This document shows positions 37,307 through 46,950 of a stretch of DNA of 64,000 nucleotides, in pieces. Where the stretch lies: positions 5,208,001-5,272,000 of the forward strand of contig NZ_BAABKV010000001.1 of assembly GCF_039544005.1 (NCBI RefSeq). The letters are read 5' to 3'. The stretch comes from Kitasatospora paranensis (GTDB taxonomy: Bacteria; Actinomycetota; Actinomycetes; Streptomycetales; Streptomycetaceae). The notes beneath the pieces were generated by a model, which saw only the letters and a list, made by a program, of their open reading frames with translations, searched no databases and was not told the DNA's origin. The first letter of the stretch is position 1; the number at the start of each line of letters is the position of its first letter. The position numbers were made by a program, and so were the translations under genes.

Positions 37307-38458
37307 GTGAGTTCCCCGCCTTCGGACGTTCGCTCTGGGCTGACCGGAGGTGAGGACGCCGTGGCCGCCGCCGCGGGCTCGCCGTCTCCAGCCTACGGCG
37401 GCAGGCCGCTGACCGTGGCCGTCACCGGGGCGGCCGGTGTCCTGGGCGAGCGGGTCGCCGCCAGGCTGGTCGCCTCGCCCGGGGTGCGGAAGGTGCTGGC
37501 GATCGACGACCGGCGCGGCGAGGTGCCCGGGGTGCAGTGGCGGGTGCTGGACGTGCGCGACCCGGCGGTGGCCGAGCGGCTGGCCGGCGTGGACGTGGTC
37601 GTCCACCTGGCGATGGACCTCGGCATGGAGACCGACGCGCGGGCGCGGAGCGCGTACAACGTGCGGGGCGCGCAGACGGTGGTGACCGCCGCCGCGGCCG
37701 CCGGGGTGTCCCGGGTGGTGCTCTGCACCTCGGCCATGGTCTACGGCGCGCTCCCCGACAACGAGGTGCCGCTCGCCGAGGACTCCGAGCTGCGGGCCAC
37801 CGAGGAGGCGTCGCTGGTCGGCGACCTGCTGGAGATCGAGCGCCTGGCCCGGCGGGCGCCGCGCAGCCACCCGGGCCTGCAGGTGACGGTGCTGCGTCCG
37901 GCCGTGGTGGTCGGGCCGGGCATCGACACGGTGCTGACCCGGCACTTCGAGGCGCCCCGGCTGCTGGTGGTGGCGGGGTCGCGGCCGTGCTGGCAGTTCT
38001 GCCACGTGGACGACCTGGCGGTGGCGCTGGAGTACGCGGCGCTCGGCCTGGTCGAGGGCGAGGTGACGGTCGGCTGCGACGGCTGGCTGGAGCAGGAGGA
38101 CGTGGAGGAGCTCTCCGGGATCCGGCGGATGGAGCTGCCGGCCGCGCTGGCGCTCGGCACCGCCGCCCGGCTGCACCGCCTCGGGCTGACCCCGGCGCCG
38201 GCCGGCGACCTGGCCTACACGATGTACCCGTGGGTGGTGTCCGGCAGCCGGCTGCACGAGGCGGGCTGGCGGCCGCGCCACAGCAACGAGGAGGTGCTGG
38301 GCGAGCTGCTCGGCCAGGTCTCGGGCAAGCACGCGGTGGCCGGCCGGCGCCTCGGTGGCAAGGAGGCGGCGACCAGTCTCGGCGCGGCGGGCGCCACGGT
38401 GGCCCTGGTCGGTACGGCGGCGCTGGTGCGCCGGGCCCGCAAGCGCCGCCGCTTCTGA
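37307..38458 (+). CDS. NAD-dependent SDR epimerase/dehydratase-like protein with C-terminal helix
   Basis: 383 residues, GTG 37307 with GGAGGA six bases ahead and a -10-like TAAGCT (37283-37288). After a flexible head the Rossmann motif reads TGAAGVLGERV, followed by DVVVHLAMDL, CTSAMVYGALP (Tyr position) and LRPAVVVGPG. The classical YxxxK is not intact: the expected lysine region reads GDLLEIERLARR. The end (AGATVALVGTAALVRRARKRRRF) is one hydrophobic helix followed by a basic tail, which suggests membrane anchoring. Substrate unknown; a sugar- or lipid-modifying or purely NAD-binding role is possible. Confidence 0.85.
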   Translation: MSSPPSDVRSGLTGGEDAVAAAAGSPSPAYGGRPLTVAVTGAAGVLGERVAARLVASPGVRKVLAIDDRRGEVPGVQWRVLDVRDPAVAERLAGVDVVVHLAMDLGMETDARARSAYNVRGAQTVVTAAAAAGVSRVVLCTSAMVYGALPDNEVPLAEDSELRATEEASLVGDLLEIERLARRAPRSHPGLQVTVLRPAVVVGPGIDTVLTRHFEAPRLLVVAGSRPCWQFCHVDDLAVALEYAALGLVEGEVTVGCDGWLEQEDVEELSGIRRMELPAALALGTAARLHRLGLTPAPAGDLAYTMYPWVVSGSRLHEAGWRPRHSNEEVLGELLGQVSGKHAVAGRRLGGKEAATSLGAAGATVALVGTAALVRRARKRRRF

Positions 38459-38542
38459 GCGATCGTTGCCGTATTCCGTTGTGCGGAATATTCGAATCGT
38501 GATCCGGAACCTCTTGCCGGATGCGTCACCCGATGGGGAATC

Positions 38543-38992
38543 ATGGGGAGCATGTCCGAGAACCACGACCCGATCCGCCTGCTCGCCATCCGTGACACCC
38601 CGCTCTCGCTCGACGAGGTGTACGAGGCGGTCGGCGACGACGCGGCGGGCGGCACGACGGTCTTCGTCGGCACGGTCCGCGACCACGACGGCGGCAAGTC
38701 CGTCACCGCGTTGGAGTACAGCGCCCACCCGTCGGCCGAGCGCGAGATGCGCCGGATCGCGGAGAAGATCGTCGCGGACTTCCCGGTCCGCGCCCTCGCG
38801 GCCGTGCACCGGATCGGCCGGCTGGAGATCACCGACAAGGCCGTCATCGTCGCCGTCTCCTGCGCCCACCGCGGCGAGGCCTTCGCGGCCGCCCGCCGGC
38901 TGATCGACGACCTCAAGCACGAGGTGCCGATCTGGAAGCACCAGGTCTTCACCGACGGCGAGGAGGAATGGGTCGGCGCGGGCGCCTGCTGA
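38543..38992 (+). CDS. moaE: MoaE, molybdopterin synthase large subunit
   Basis: 149 residues from ATG 38543 (MGSM); ATG 38552 with GGGGAG close upstream is an alternative. Motifs: FVGTVRDHDGG, LEYSAHPSAEREM, VHRIGRLEITDKAVIVAV and the catalytic lysine segment LKHEVPIWKHQ. It converts precursor Z to molybdopterin using sulfur from thiocarboxylated MoaD, which MoeZ (4814) can recharge. No moaD is adjacent. Confidence 0.92.
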   Translation: MGSMSENHDPIRLLAIRDTPLSLDEVYEAVGDDAAGGTTVFVGTVRDHDGGKSVTALEYSAHPSAEREMRRIAEKIVADFPVRALAAVHRIGRLEITDKAVIVAVSCAHRGEAFAAARRLIDDLKHEVPIWKHQVFTDGEEEWVGAGAC

Positions 38993-39106
38993 CGCCCCCG
39001 CGGCCGGGCGCAATGACCCTCCTGGCCGTAACCCGGATCCTGCCGCGGCCGTTGTCTGCGCGGGCGGTTAATCTGCCTATAGGCACGACGAGCTGGGAGT
39101 ACGGAC

Positions 39107-39279
39107 ATGGCTGCGCTCGCCTGGTTGATCATTCCTGTCGCCGCCGCACTGGCCGCCATGGTCTGGGCGGGATGGGCGGCCCGCACCCCCGCGCCACCGG
39201 TGATCCGGCCTCGCTGGCCGAGCACGAACGCTTCCGCGCCGCGATGGAGCGCAGCACCACGTCCGGCGGCGACCGCTGA
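39107..39279 (+). CDS. Small membrane protein, frameshifted
   Basis: A 57-residue protein after correction: one N-terminal helix (LAWLIIPVAAALAAMVW) and a short charged tail. The tail is read in the -1 frame (GDPASLAEHERFRAAMERS, stop 39279) after a base is lost in the GG at 39199-39200. Similar one-helix proteins precede the Lon-like gene in other streptomycetes, by recollection. GGGAG lies upstream of ATG 39107. Function unknown. Confidence 0.7.
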
Positions 39280-39338
39280 CCGCACGGGTGCGCGGGCCCG
39301 GGCAGCGCCCGGCCGGTGCCGTCCCGTACTGTCGAGCC

Positions 39339-40412
39339 ATGCCACGCCGCTCCGCGACGATGCTCGCCGCCACGCTGCTCCTCATAGGCCTGCTCTGCGC
39401 CTCGGTGCTGATGCGCGTGCCGTACACCGAGATGAGCCCCGGGCCGACGTTCAACACGCTCGGCGAGCAGAAGTCCGGCGAGCCGGTGATCAGCATCTCC
39501 GGGCGTCCCACGTACCCGACCAGCGGCCACCTGAACATGACCACCGTGCAGGTGACCGGGGCCAAGTACGAGCCGAGCCTGGTCTCGGCGGTGATCGGCT
39601 GGCTGCGGCACGACGTGCTGGTGGTGCCGCACGACAACGTGTACCCGCAGGGCCAGACCGACAAGGAGGCCCAGCAGGAGAACGCCGAGCAGTTCGCCTC
39701 CTCCGAGGACAGCGCCAAGACCGCGGCGCTCGGTCAGCTCGGCATCCCCGTCGGCACCGAGGTGATCGTCTCCTCGGTGGTGGCCGGCGGCCCCTCCGAG
39801 GGCCGGCTGCACGCCGGCGACCAGATCGTCGCCGTGGACGGCACCACGGTGACCGGCAAGGAGCAGGTCGCCGCGCTGGTGACCAAGCACAAGCCGGGCG
39901 AGACGGTGGAGTTCACCGTGGTGCCGCACGCCAGGGCGAGCGCCACCCCGGCCGCGGCCGACGAGCACAAGGTCGCCGTCACCACCGGCAAGGCCTCCGA
40001 CGGCCGGGCCATCGTCGGGATCCTGCCGGGGACGGACCACACCTATCCGTTCACCATCGACATCGGCCTGCAGGACGTCGGCGGCCCGAGCGCGGGCCTG
40101 ATGTTCTCGCTCGGCATCATCGACAAGCTCACCCCGACCGACCTGACCGGCGGCAGGTTCGTGGCGGGCACCGGCACCATCGCCGACGACGGAGCGGTCG
40201 GCCCGATCGGCGGCATCCAGATGAAGCTGATCGCGGCCCGGGACAAGGGCGCCCAGTACTTCTTCACCCCGTCGGAGAACTGCCCCGAGGCCGTCCAGGG
40301 CACGCCGTCCGGGCTGACCCTGGTCAAGGTGGACAACCTGGCCGGCGCGCTGAAGGCACTGGACTCGATCCGCTCCGGGCAGAACGCGGCCCTGCCCGCC
40401 TGCCCGCGCTGA
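39339..40412 (+). CDS. Membrane-anchored PDZ/Lon-like (S16) protease
   Basis: 357 residues. One N-terminal helix (MLAATLLLIGLLCASVL) anchors the protein outside; then a PDZ domain (VVAGGPSEGRLHAGDQIVAVDG) and a Lon-type proteolytic domain with catalytic Ser in GGPSAGLMFSL and Lys in IGGIQMKLIAA. This is the YlbL/Rv3194c-like group. TACTGT (39327-39332) stands six bases before the ATG with no Shine-Dalgarno, suggesting a leaderless mRNA. The next plus-strand gene is UPF0182, as in Mycobacterium. Confidence 0.9.
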   Translation: MPRRSATMLAATLLLIGLLCASVLMRVPYTEMSPGPTFNTLGEQKSGEPVISISGRPTYPTSGHLNMTTVQVTGAKYEPSLVSAVIGWLRHDVLVVPHDNVYPQGQTDKEAQQENAEQFASSEDSAKTAALGQLGIPVGTEVIVSSVVAGGPSEGRLHAGDQIVAVDGTTVTGKEQVAALVTKHKPGETVEFTVVPHARASATPAAADEHKVAVTTGKASDGRAIVGILPGTDHTYPFTIDIGLQDVGGPSAGLMFSLGIIDKLTPTDLTGGRFVAGTGTIADDGAVGPIGGIQMKLIAARDKGAQYFFTPSENCPEAVQGTPSGLTLVKVDNLAGALKALDSIRSGQNAALPACPR

Positions 40413-40443
40413 GGCGGGCCGGCCGGGCGGGCCGGTCCCTCAC

Positions 40444-40477
40444 GGCGCCCCTGAGAGCCCCTCGGCTCCGGGGCGCC
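40444..40477. terminator. Terminator between convergent genes
   Basis: GGCGCCCC/GGGGCGCC arms (40444-40451, 40470-40477) with an 18-base loop that can itself pair in part. Confidence 0.6.
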
Positions 40478-40491
40478 CTCGGGGACGACTC

Positions 40492-41052
40492 CTAGGAGAA
40501 GGTGGCCAGCAGGGCCGCGGTCAGGCCCGGCACCAGGTCGGGGCCGGTCAGCACCTCGCGGGCGACGTCCTTCTCGCGCAGCCGCAGGGCGATCTCCTTC
40601 GAGCCGTCCCGGAGCACGGCGGCGGTGATCCGCACCTCCTGGCGCTGCGGGTGCTCGGCCACCCAGGTCGCCAGCTCCTTCTCGGTGGCGTTCTTCGGGC
40701 GGGACTGCTCGGCGCCCGGCGGCAGCATCAGCCGCTCGACGACCAGGGCGCAGCCGACCACCTGGTCGGGCCAGGCGATGGTGCCGAGGAAGCGGTCGAG
40801 CTCGGCGCCCGCGGGCAGCTCGTCCTGCTCGACCGGGGTCAGGCCGGTGGCGTCCTCGGCGAGCTCGAGCTGCCGGCTGAGTCGCGGGTCGGCCTTGCGC
40901 AGCGCGGCGGTGTCGACGAGCGCGAACAGCCGGGCGGGGAGGTCCCAGCCGAGGGTGGCCGCGTACTCGTCGATCTCCAGGGCGGCGCGGGTGAGCGGGG
41001 TGGCGGCCGGCGGCAGGTCGCCGCCGGCGGGCGTCTGGGGTGCATCGGACAT
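40492..41052 (-). CDS. PPA1309 family conserved protein
   Basis: 186 residues from ATG 41052 (GGGG upstream). Conserved actinobacterial protein with no known activity: LTRAALEIDEYAATLGWD at the start, GTIAWPDQVVGCALVVERLMLPP centrally and EVRITAAVLRDGSKEIALRL at the end. Soluble, without signal peptide, membrane segment or metal motif. It is divergent from the UPF0182 gene. Confidence 0.85.
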   Translation of the reverse strand: MSDAPQTPAGGDLPPAATPLTRAALEIDEYAATLGWDLPARLFALVDTAALRKADPRLSRQLELAEDATGLTPVEQDELPAGAELDRFLGTIAWPDQVVGCALVVERLMLPPGAEQSRPKNATEKELATWVAEHPQRQEVRITAAVLRDGSKEIALRLREKDVAREVLTGPDLVPGLTAALLATFS

Positions 41053-41201
41053 GACCCCATCCTCACACGCCGCCGAGGGCACGGGGACGAGCCGATCCGG
41101 TAACCGTCCGATCTCATCGCGAACCGTGGGAACTCAGGTAAAGACCGATTAAGTTGCACAGGGGACGACCGACCCGCAGACGACACAGCAGAGGTGCCAC
41201 C

Positions 41202-44142
41202 TTGGTCTTCCAGATGCCGGACCGCCCCGAGCCGGGCTTCCGTGCCAGAGTCGGTCCGCCGTCCCGCCGGTCCAAGGTGCTGCTGCTGACCGCCGGTGTC
41301 CTCGTCGCGCTGTTCCTGCTGTTCGTGATGGTCTCCGGGGTCTGGACGGACTGGCTCTGGTTCAGGTCCGTCCACTACAGCGGCGTCTACACCACCCAGC
41401 TGAAGGCGAAGGCCGGCCTGTTCGCGGTCTTCGGGCTGGCGATGGCCGTGGTGGTGGGCCTCAACCTCTGGCTGGCGTACCGGCTGCGGCCGCCGCTGGC
41501 CGCGATGTCGGTCGAGCAGCAGAGCCTGGACCGGTACCGGATGGGGTGGCCCCCTACAAGAAGCGGCTGCTGGCCGGCGTCTCGCTGCTGGTCGGCCTGG
41601 TGGCCGGGGCGGCGTCCGCCTCGCAGTGGCGAACCTGGCTGCTGTGGGTGAACGGGACGCCGTTCGGGGTGAAGGACAGTCAGTTCCACCGGGACGTCTC
41701 GTTCTACGCCTTCGAGCTGCCCTGGTTCGAGTTCCTGGTGGGTTTCGCGTTCAGTGCGGTGATCGTCTCGCTGCTGGCCGCGGCCCTGGTGCACTACCTC
41801 TACGGCGGGCTGCGACTGCAGGGCCCCGGCCGTCGGGCCAGTCGCGGCGCGCAGGGCCACCTCGCGGTGCTGCTCGGCGTCTTCGTCCTGCTGAAGGCCG
41901 TCGCCTACTGGCTGGACCGCTACGCGCTCGCGGTGAAGTCCGGCTCCTACAAGGGGGTCGAGGGCTGGACGGGCCTGCGGTACGTGGACGCCAACGCCTT
42001 CCTGCCGGCCAAGACCATCCTGTTCTTCGTGGCGATCATCTGCGCGCTGCTGTTCTTCATGACGCCCGTCCGCCGCACCTGGGCGCCGGCCCTGATCGGC
42101 TTCGGCTTGATGGTGCTGTCGGCGGTGCTGATCGGCGGGGTCTACCCGGCGATCGTGCAGCAGTTCCAGGTCAAGCCGAACGAGCAGGCCAAGGAGACGC
42201 CGTACATCCAGAAGAACATCGACGCGACCCGGCAGGCGTACGGCGTCGCGGGGGCCCAGACCACCCAGTACGGGCCCAAGTCCACCACCAGCACCGAGGC
42301 GCTGAAGCCGGACGCGCAGACCGTCTCGGACATCCGGCTGCTGGACCCGAACGTGGTCGCGCCGACGTTCCAGCAGGCCGAGGCGCAGCGCAAGTACTAC
42401 GGCTTCCCGCGGACGCTGGATGTGGACCGCTACGGCGCCCAGGACACCGTGCTGGGCGTGCGCGAGCTCGACGCCAACGGCGTCCAGCAGCACAGCTGGA
42501 TCAACGACCACTTCAAGTACACCCACGGCTACGGCGTGGTCGCCGCCAAGGAAACCAGGTCGACGCCAACGGCAAGCCGGTCTACACCGAGTCCTCGCTG
42601 CCGACCAAGGGCGACCTCGGCAGCTACGAGCAGCGGGTCTACTACGGCGAGAAGACCCTGTCGTACTCGATCGTCGGCGGCTCCAACCGGGAGATCGACT
42701 ACACCAGCGACGCCGGTGACAAGACGTACCAGTACCAGGGCTCCGGCGGTGTCTCGCTGAACGGCGTGCTCACCCGGGCCGCGTACGCGGTGAAGTTCGG
42801 CGAGCCGCAGATCCTCTACTCGGGGGCGATCACCGACGGCGCGCAGGTGCTCTACGACCGGACGCCCAAGGAGCGGGTGGAGAAGGTCGCGCCGTGGCTG
42901 TCGATCGACGCCGACCCGTACCCGGTGGTGGAGGGCGGCCGGCTGGTCTGGGTGCTGGACGGCTACACCACCTCGGACGGCTACCCGTTCTCCTCGAAGA
43001 CCACCCTGGGCGAGTCGACCAAGGACGCGCTGACCGACCAGCGCGGCCGCACCCTGGCCGCGGAGAACACCGTCAACTACATCCGCAACTCGGTGAAGGC
43101 GACGGTCGACGCGTACACCGGCCAGGTGACGCTGTACCAGTGGGACGAGAGCGACCCGGTGCTGAAGACCTGGATGAAGGCCTTCCCCGGCACGGTCGAG
43201 GCGAAGTCCGCCATCCCGGCCGCGCTGCTGCCCCACCTGCGCTACCCGCAGGACCTGTTCAAGGTGCAGCGCGACCTGCTCGGCCAGTACCACATGACGG
43301 ATGCGGCCGCGTTCTTCAGCGGCACCGACATCTGGCAGGTGCCGGACGACCCGAGCACCAACACCGACGCCGTCCAGCCGCCGTACTACCTGACGCTGCG
43401 GATGCCGGACGCCGCCGCGGCCTCGTTCTCGCTCGCCACCAGCTTCACGCCGAGCGGCCGGGAGAACCTCGCGGCCTTCATGGCGGTCTCCGCCGACCCG
43501 GGGCCCGACTACGGCCGGATCCGCATCCTGCGGGTGCCCGCCGAGTCGGGCGCGCTCGGGCCCAACCAGGCCCAGGCGAAGTTCAACTCGGACCCGGCGG
43601 TGGCCAGTCAGCTGACCCTGCTGACCAACGGCAACGACTCGGCCATCGAGTACGGCAACCTGCTCACCCTCCCGGTGGGCGGCGGCATCCTCAACGTCGA
43701 GCCGGTGTACCTGCTCGCGCGCGGCGCCAAGGCGCCGGTGCTGCAGAAGGTCCTGGCGATGTACGGGAACGACAAGGTGGTGATGGCGAACAGCCTGTCG
43801 GACGCGCTCGCCCAGGTCTTCGGGGGCGCGGCCGGCGGCGCACCCGCCACTCCGACGGCGCCCGTCACCGGGGGCACCTCCGGCACCGGCACGCCCGCCC
43901 CGGGGGCGACCACCCCGCCGGCGACCGGAAACCCGGATCTCCAGCAGGCGCTCCAGGACGCCCAGAAGGCCTTCGACGACGGCCAGGCGGCGCTCAGGAC
44001 CGGCGACTGGACGGCGTACGGCAAGGCGCAGCAGGCGCTCCAGGACGCGTTGAAGCGGGCCGCCGCGGCCCGTCCGGCCGGTGCCGCGGCGTCCGCGGCG
44101 CCGTCCGGTTCACCCGCGCCGTCGGCGTCGTCCACGCCCTGA
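41202..44142 (+). CDS. UPF0182 membrane protein, two frameshifts
   Basis: About 980 residues. TTG 41202 is preferred, with GAGGTG five bases upstream, giving (M)VFQMPDR, the usual N-terminus of streptomycete homologues. The first ~330 residues hold seven membrane helices (LLLTAGVLVALFLLFVMVSG, VGFAFSAVIVSLLAAALV); a large extracytoplasmic domain follows and the tail is Ala/Pro/Thr-rich. The frame is lost in GGGG 41543-41546 and GG 42550-42551, each repaired by one G. The family is found in most actinobacteria and its role is unknown. Confidence 0.88.
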
Positions 44143-44159
44143 GCTGCGGCAACCGATTG

Positions 44160-44187
44160 TTGGTCCACCCCGCGACCGTGCTATGGT
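44160..44187 (+). promoter_or_regulatory. Promoter of the initiator tRNA
   Basis: TTGGTC (44160-44165), 16 bases, TATGGT (44182-44187), eleven bases before the first tRNA base. Overlaps the end of the UPF0182 gene region only by proximity. Confidence 0.6.
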
Positions 44188-44198
44188 TGAGCCAACGA

Positions 44199-44272
44199 CG
44201 CGGGGTGGAGCAGCTCGGTAGCTCGCTGGGCTCATAACCCAGAGGTCGCAGGTTCAAATCCTGTCCCCGCTA
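44199..44272 (+). tRNA. Initiator tRNA-fMet (CAT)
   Basis: Cloverleaf of 74 bases: acceptor CGCGGGG paired with CCCCGC, D-loop AGCTCGGTAGCT, anticodon loop CTCATAA in a stem with the three consecutive G:C pairs (GGG/CCC) diagnostic of initiators, and T-loop GGTTCAAATCC. The first base does not pair with position 72 (C-T), the second initiator hallmark. The CCA end is not encoded. Confidence 0.97.
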
Positions 44273-44280
44273 CTGAAGAT

Positions 44281-44333
44281 CAGGGCCCGGAGGCACCAGA
44301 GTTCATCTGGTTCCTCCGGGCCCTGGCGTTTTT
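44281..44333 (+). terminator. Intrinsic terminator of the tRNA
   Basis: A 13-bp perfect stem (44281-44293 with 44313-44325), an inner pairing in the loop, and TTTTT at 44329-44333: the most canonical terminator in the window. The remaining ~300 bases to 44645 hold a -10-like TACTAT (44360-44365) but no gene that I can support. Confidence 0.92.
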
Positions 44334-44644
44334 CCGATCAAGAAGGGCCCGACTCCGGTACTATCGACCCGTTCAGCCCGGTCCCGCCGCCGTTGCCGGG
44401 GTTTGTGGGGCCCCGATGTCGGGAAATCGACAAAGCGCTGAAGCTGTTTCCGCCGGCTTCGGCCCGCCCCGTCAGAATTGGCCCGGGGCAGGTGTACGCG
44501 GGTTCCGGGTGATGCGACGATGGAGCACATGGGGGATGCAGTACGGCGGTTGACTCCTTTTCGACAGTGGAGGGGGAGCAGCGGTCGCAGAGTCCGGCGC
44601 GCCCCCGGCGGATGCCGAAGCACTCTGGGGGAGCGGGAGCCGGC

Positions 44645-46549
44645 ATGAAGCTGATCGGCAGGAACGGCAGCGGGCCCGCAGCGGCCCCCGACACCGGCAC
44701 TCGGGCGCAGGACGCCGACGAGGCCCGGCGGGGCCTGCCGGCCCAGCGCAGCAACGGCCCGGAGAGCCTCGTCCGGATCTCCGCCCAGCAACTCCTCGAC
44801 GCCGTCGGCCGCTACCCGGCTGCCGTCGACGGAGCACCCGTCGACGAGGCCGATGACGGCGACGCGGTGGAGGCCGCCAGCTTCGAGTCCGCCCTGGCCG
44901 CCCGCGAGCAGGCCGCCCTGGAGTCCCGGCACCGCGCCTCGGCCGACGGCGGCGACCCGGGCGCCGCCAGCCAGCTCGGCGCCCTGCTGCTGCGCCGCGG
45001 CGACCTGGAGGACGCGGAGCCGTACCTGCGCAGCGCCGCCGCGGCCGGGCTGCGCGCCGCCGCCAACAACCTCGGCGTGCTGCTCCACCAGCGGGGCCAC
45101 CGGGCGGAGGCCGCCCAGTGGTGGCGGCAGGCCGCCGTCGCGGGCTCGGCCCCGGCCGCGCACGCCCTCGGCCTCCAGCTGCGGGACCAGGGCGAGGAGG
45201 AGGCCGCCGAGTACTGGCTGCACTTCGCCGCCGAGCACGGCCACCCGCTCGGCGCCTACGCGCTGGGCGATCTGATGGAGCATCGGCGCGACGTGCGCGC
45301 CGAACGCTGGTTCAAGGTGTCCGCCGACGCGGGCCACCGCGAGGCCGCCTACCGGCTCGCCCGGATGCGCGAGGCGGCGGGCGACAAGGAGACCGCGGAG
45401 ACCTGGTACCGCACCGCGGCCGCCCGCAGCCACGCCCGGGCCGCGCTGCGGCTCGGCGTGCTGCTGGAGGAGCGCGGCGAGCTCGACGAGGCGGCCCGCT
45501 GGTACCGGCAGTCGGCGCAGAACGGCGAGCCCCGGGCCGCCTGCGCGCTGGGCTTCCTGCTGCGAGACGCCGGGGACGTGACCGCCGCCGCCGAGTGGTG
45601 GCAGGAGGCCGCCGAGGCCGGTGACGGCAACGCCGCCAACGCGCTCGGCGCCCTGCACGCCGGCCGCGGCGAGGCGGCCGCGGCCGAGCGCTGGTACCGC
45701 GCCGCCCTGGACGCCGGCGACCACAACGGCGCCTTCAACCTGGGCCTGCTCTGCGCGGCCGCCGGCCGCGAGGCGCAGGCCGAGCAGTGGTACCGGCGGG
45801 CCGCCTACGCGGGCCACCGCGAGGCGTGCAACGCGCTGGCCGTGGTGCTGCTCCAGCGCGGCGACGAGTCGGGCGCCGAGCCGTGGTTCTCCAAGGCGGC
45901 GGAGTCCGGCAGCGTGGACGGCGCCTTCAACCTCGGGGTGCTGCACGCCGGTCGCGGCGAACTCCCGCAGGCCCACGAGTGGTACGCGCGGGCCGCGGCG
46001 GAGGGGCACGGCGAGGCCGCGCTCCAGCTCGCCGTCGTGCAGGAGCAGCGCGGCAACCCGGTGGGGGCGCTGGAGCGCTACCGGCAGGCGGCCGCGGCCG
46101 GTTCGGCCGAGGGCGCGTTCCGGCTGGCCGCGGTGCTGGAGCGCCGCGGCGAGGCGGAGGCCGAACACTGGTACGCCGTCGCCGCGGAGGCCGACCACCG
46201 CCGGGCGCAGGTCCGGATGGGCGTCCGGGCCGCCGAGCGCGGCGAGTTGCAGGCCGCCGAGCGCTGGTACCGCCGGGCGGCGGAGGCGGGCAGCCGCAGC
46301 GCGGCCTTCAACCTGGGCCTGCTGCTGGCCCGTCAGGACTGCGAGGCGGAGGCGATGCTCTGGTACACCCGGGCGGCCGACGCCGGGCACGGCCGGGCGG
46401 CGCTGCGCCTCGCGCTGCTGGCGCTGCGCCGGGGCGAGCCCGTCCAGGCCGAGAACTGGTGCCGCCGGGCGGCGGAGTACGGCCCGGCCGAGGTCGCGGA
46501 GCGGGCCGGCCGGCTGCTGGGCGCGCTCGACTCCGAGCTCAGCGCGTAG
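44645..46549 (+). CDS. Sel1-like/TPR repeat protein
   Basis: 634 residues from ATG 44645 (GGGAG six bases upstream). After a ~100-residue Ala/Asp-rich head the protein is a continuous array of about fourteen 35-36-residue Sel1-type repeats with the pattern AExWYRxAAxAGxxxAAxxLGxLLxxRG (for example ERWYRAALDAGDHNGAFNLG). Such alpha-solenoids serve as scaffolds for signalling or secretion complexes. No signal peptide or membrane helix is visible. The array is ordered and uninterrupted; the partner is unknown. Confidence 0.88.
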   Translation: MKLIGRNGSGPAAAPDTGTRAQDADEARRGLPAQRSNGPESLVRISAQQLLDAVGRYPAAVDGAPVDEADDGDAVEAASFESALAAREQAALESRHRASADGGDPGAASQLGALLLRRGDLEDAEPYLRSAAAAGLRAAANNLGVLLHQRGHRAEAAQWWRQAAVAGSAPAAHALGLQLRDQGEEEAAEYWLHFAAEHGHPLGAYALGDLMEHRRDVRAERWFKVSADAGHREAAYRLARMREAAGDKETAETWYRTAAARSHARAALRLGVLLEERGELDEAARWYRQSAQNGEPRAACALGFLLRDAGDVTAAAEWWQEAAEAGDGNAANALGALHAGRGEAAAAERWYRAALDAGDHNGAFNLGLLCAAAGREAQAEQWYRRAAYAGHREACNALAVVLLQRGDESGAEPWFSKAAESGSVDGAFNLGVLHAGRGELPQAHEWYARAAAEGHGEAALQLAVVQEQRGNPVGALERYRQAAAAGSAEGAFRLAAVLERRGEAEAEHWYAVAAEADHRRAQVRMGVRAAERGELQAAERWYRRAAEAGSRSAAFNLGLLLARQDCEAEAMLWYTRAADAGHGRAALRLALLALRRGEPVQAENWCRRAAEYGPAEVAERAGRLLGALDSELSA

Positions 46550-46608
46550 CCCGGCGGCCGTCCGCGGGCCCCGGGGTGCGCACCGCGCCGCCGGGGCCCG
46601 GCCGAGCC

Positions 46609-46950
46609 CTAGAGGCGCAGCAGGCCGTCCCGGACGCGTTCCAGCAGCGCCACCGACACGTCCTGCGCCGACCGCTCGTGCACCCGGACGTACCGCTCCG
46701 CCGCCAGGTCCGCCACCAGCACCCGGGCCACCCCGAGCGGCACCGGCAGCAGCGCCGCCAGCTCCGCCACCGACCGCGGGTACTGGCACAGCTCGACGAT
46801 GCGGTGCCGCTCGAAGCCCAGCGGGGCACCCAGCGCGGCCGGCGCCGCCGACACCAGTGTCTCGATCCGCAGTTCGCCCTGGACGGGCCGCGTCCGCCCC
46901 GAGGTCATCACGAACGGGCGGACCACCTCACCGGTCTCGTAGCCGCTCAT
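46609..46950 (-). CDS. DUF742 protein (CvnC-like)
   Basis: 113 residues from ATG 46950, overlapping the stop of the upstream kinase (tcat on the plus strand). Conserved DUF742 features: VRPFVMTSGRTRP, LRIETLV and HRIVELCQYPRSVAELAALLPVPLGVARVLVADL, a winged-helix fold. In streptomycete conservons this is the third of four genes (kinase, roadblock, DUF742, GTPase). Here it follows the kinase directly and nothing GTPase-like comes next. Confidence 0.9.
   Translation of the reverse strand: MSGYETGEVVRPFVMTSGRTRPVQGELRIETLVSAAPAALGAPLGFERHRIVELCQYPRSVAELAALLPVPLGVARVLVADLAAERYVRVHERSAQDVSVALLERVRDGLLRL

Noticed and set aside
38485..38510. GGAAT upstream of moaE as a SigR promoter
   Set aside because: The bases 18 or 19 downstream read AAC-like, not GTT.
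44199..44333. tRNA-fMet as an integration site of a mobile element
   Set aside because: The tRNA has its own terminator, no integrase follows and no repeat of the tRNA 3' end was seen nearby.
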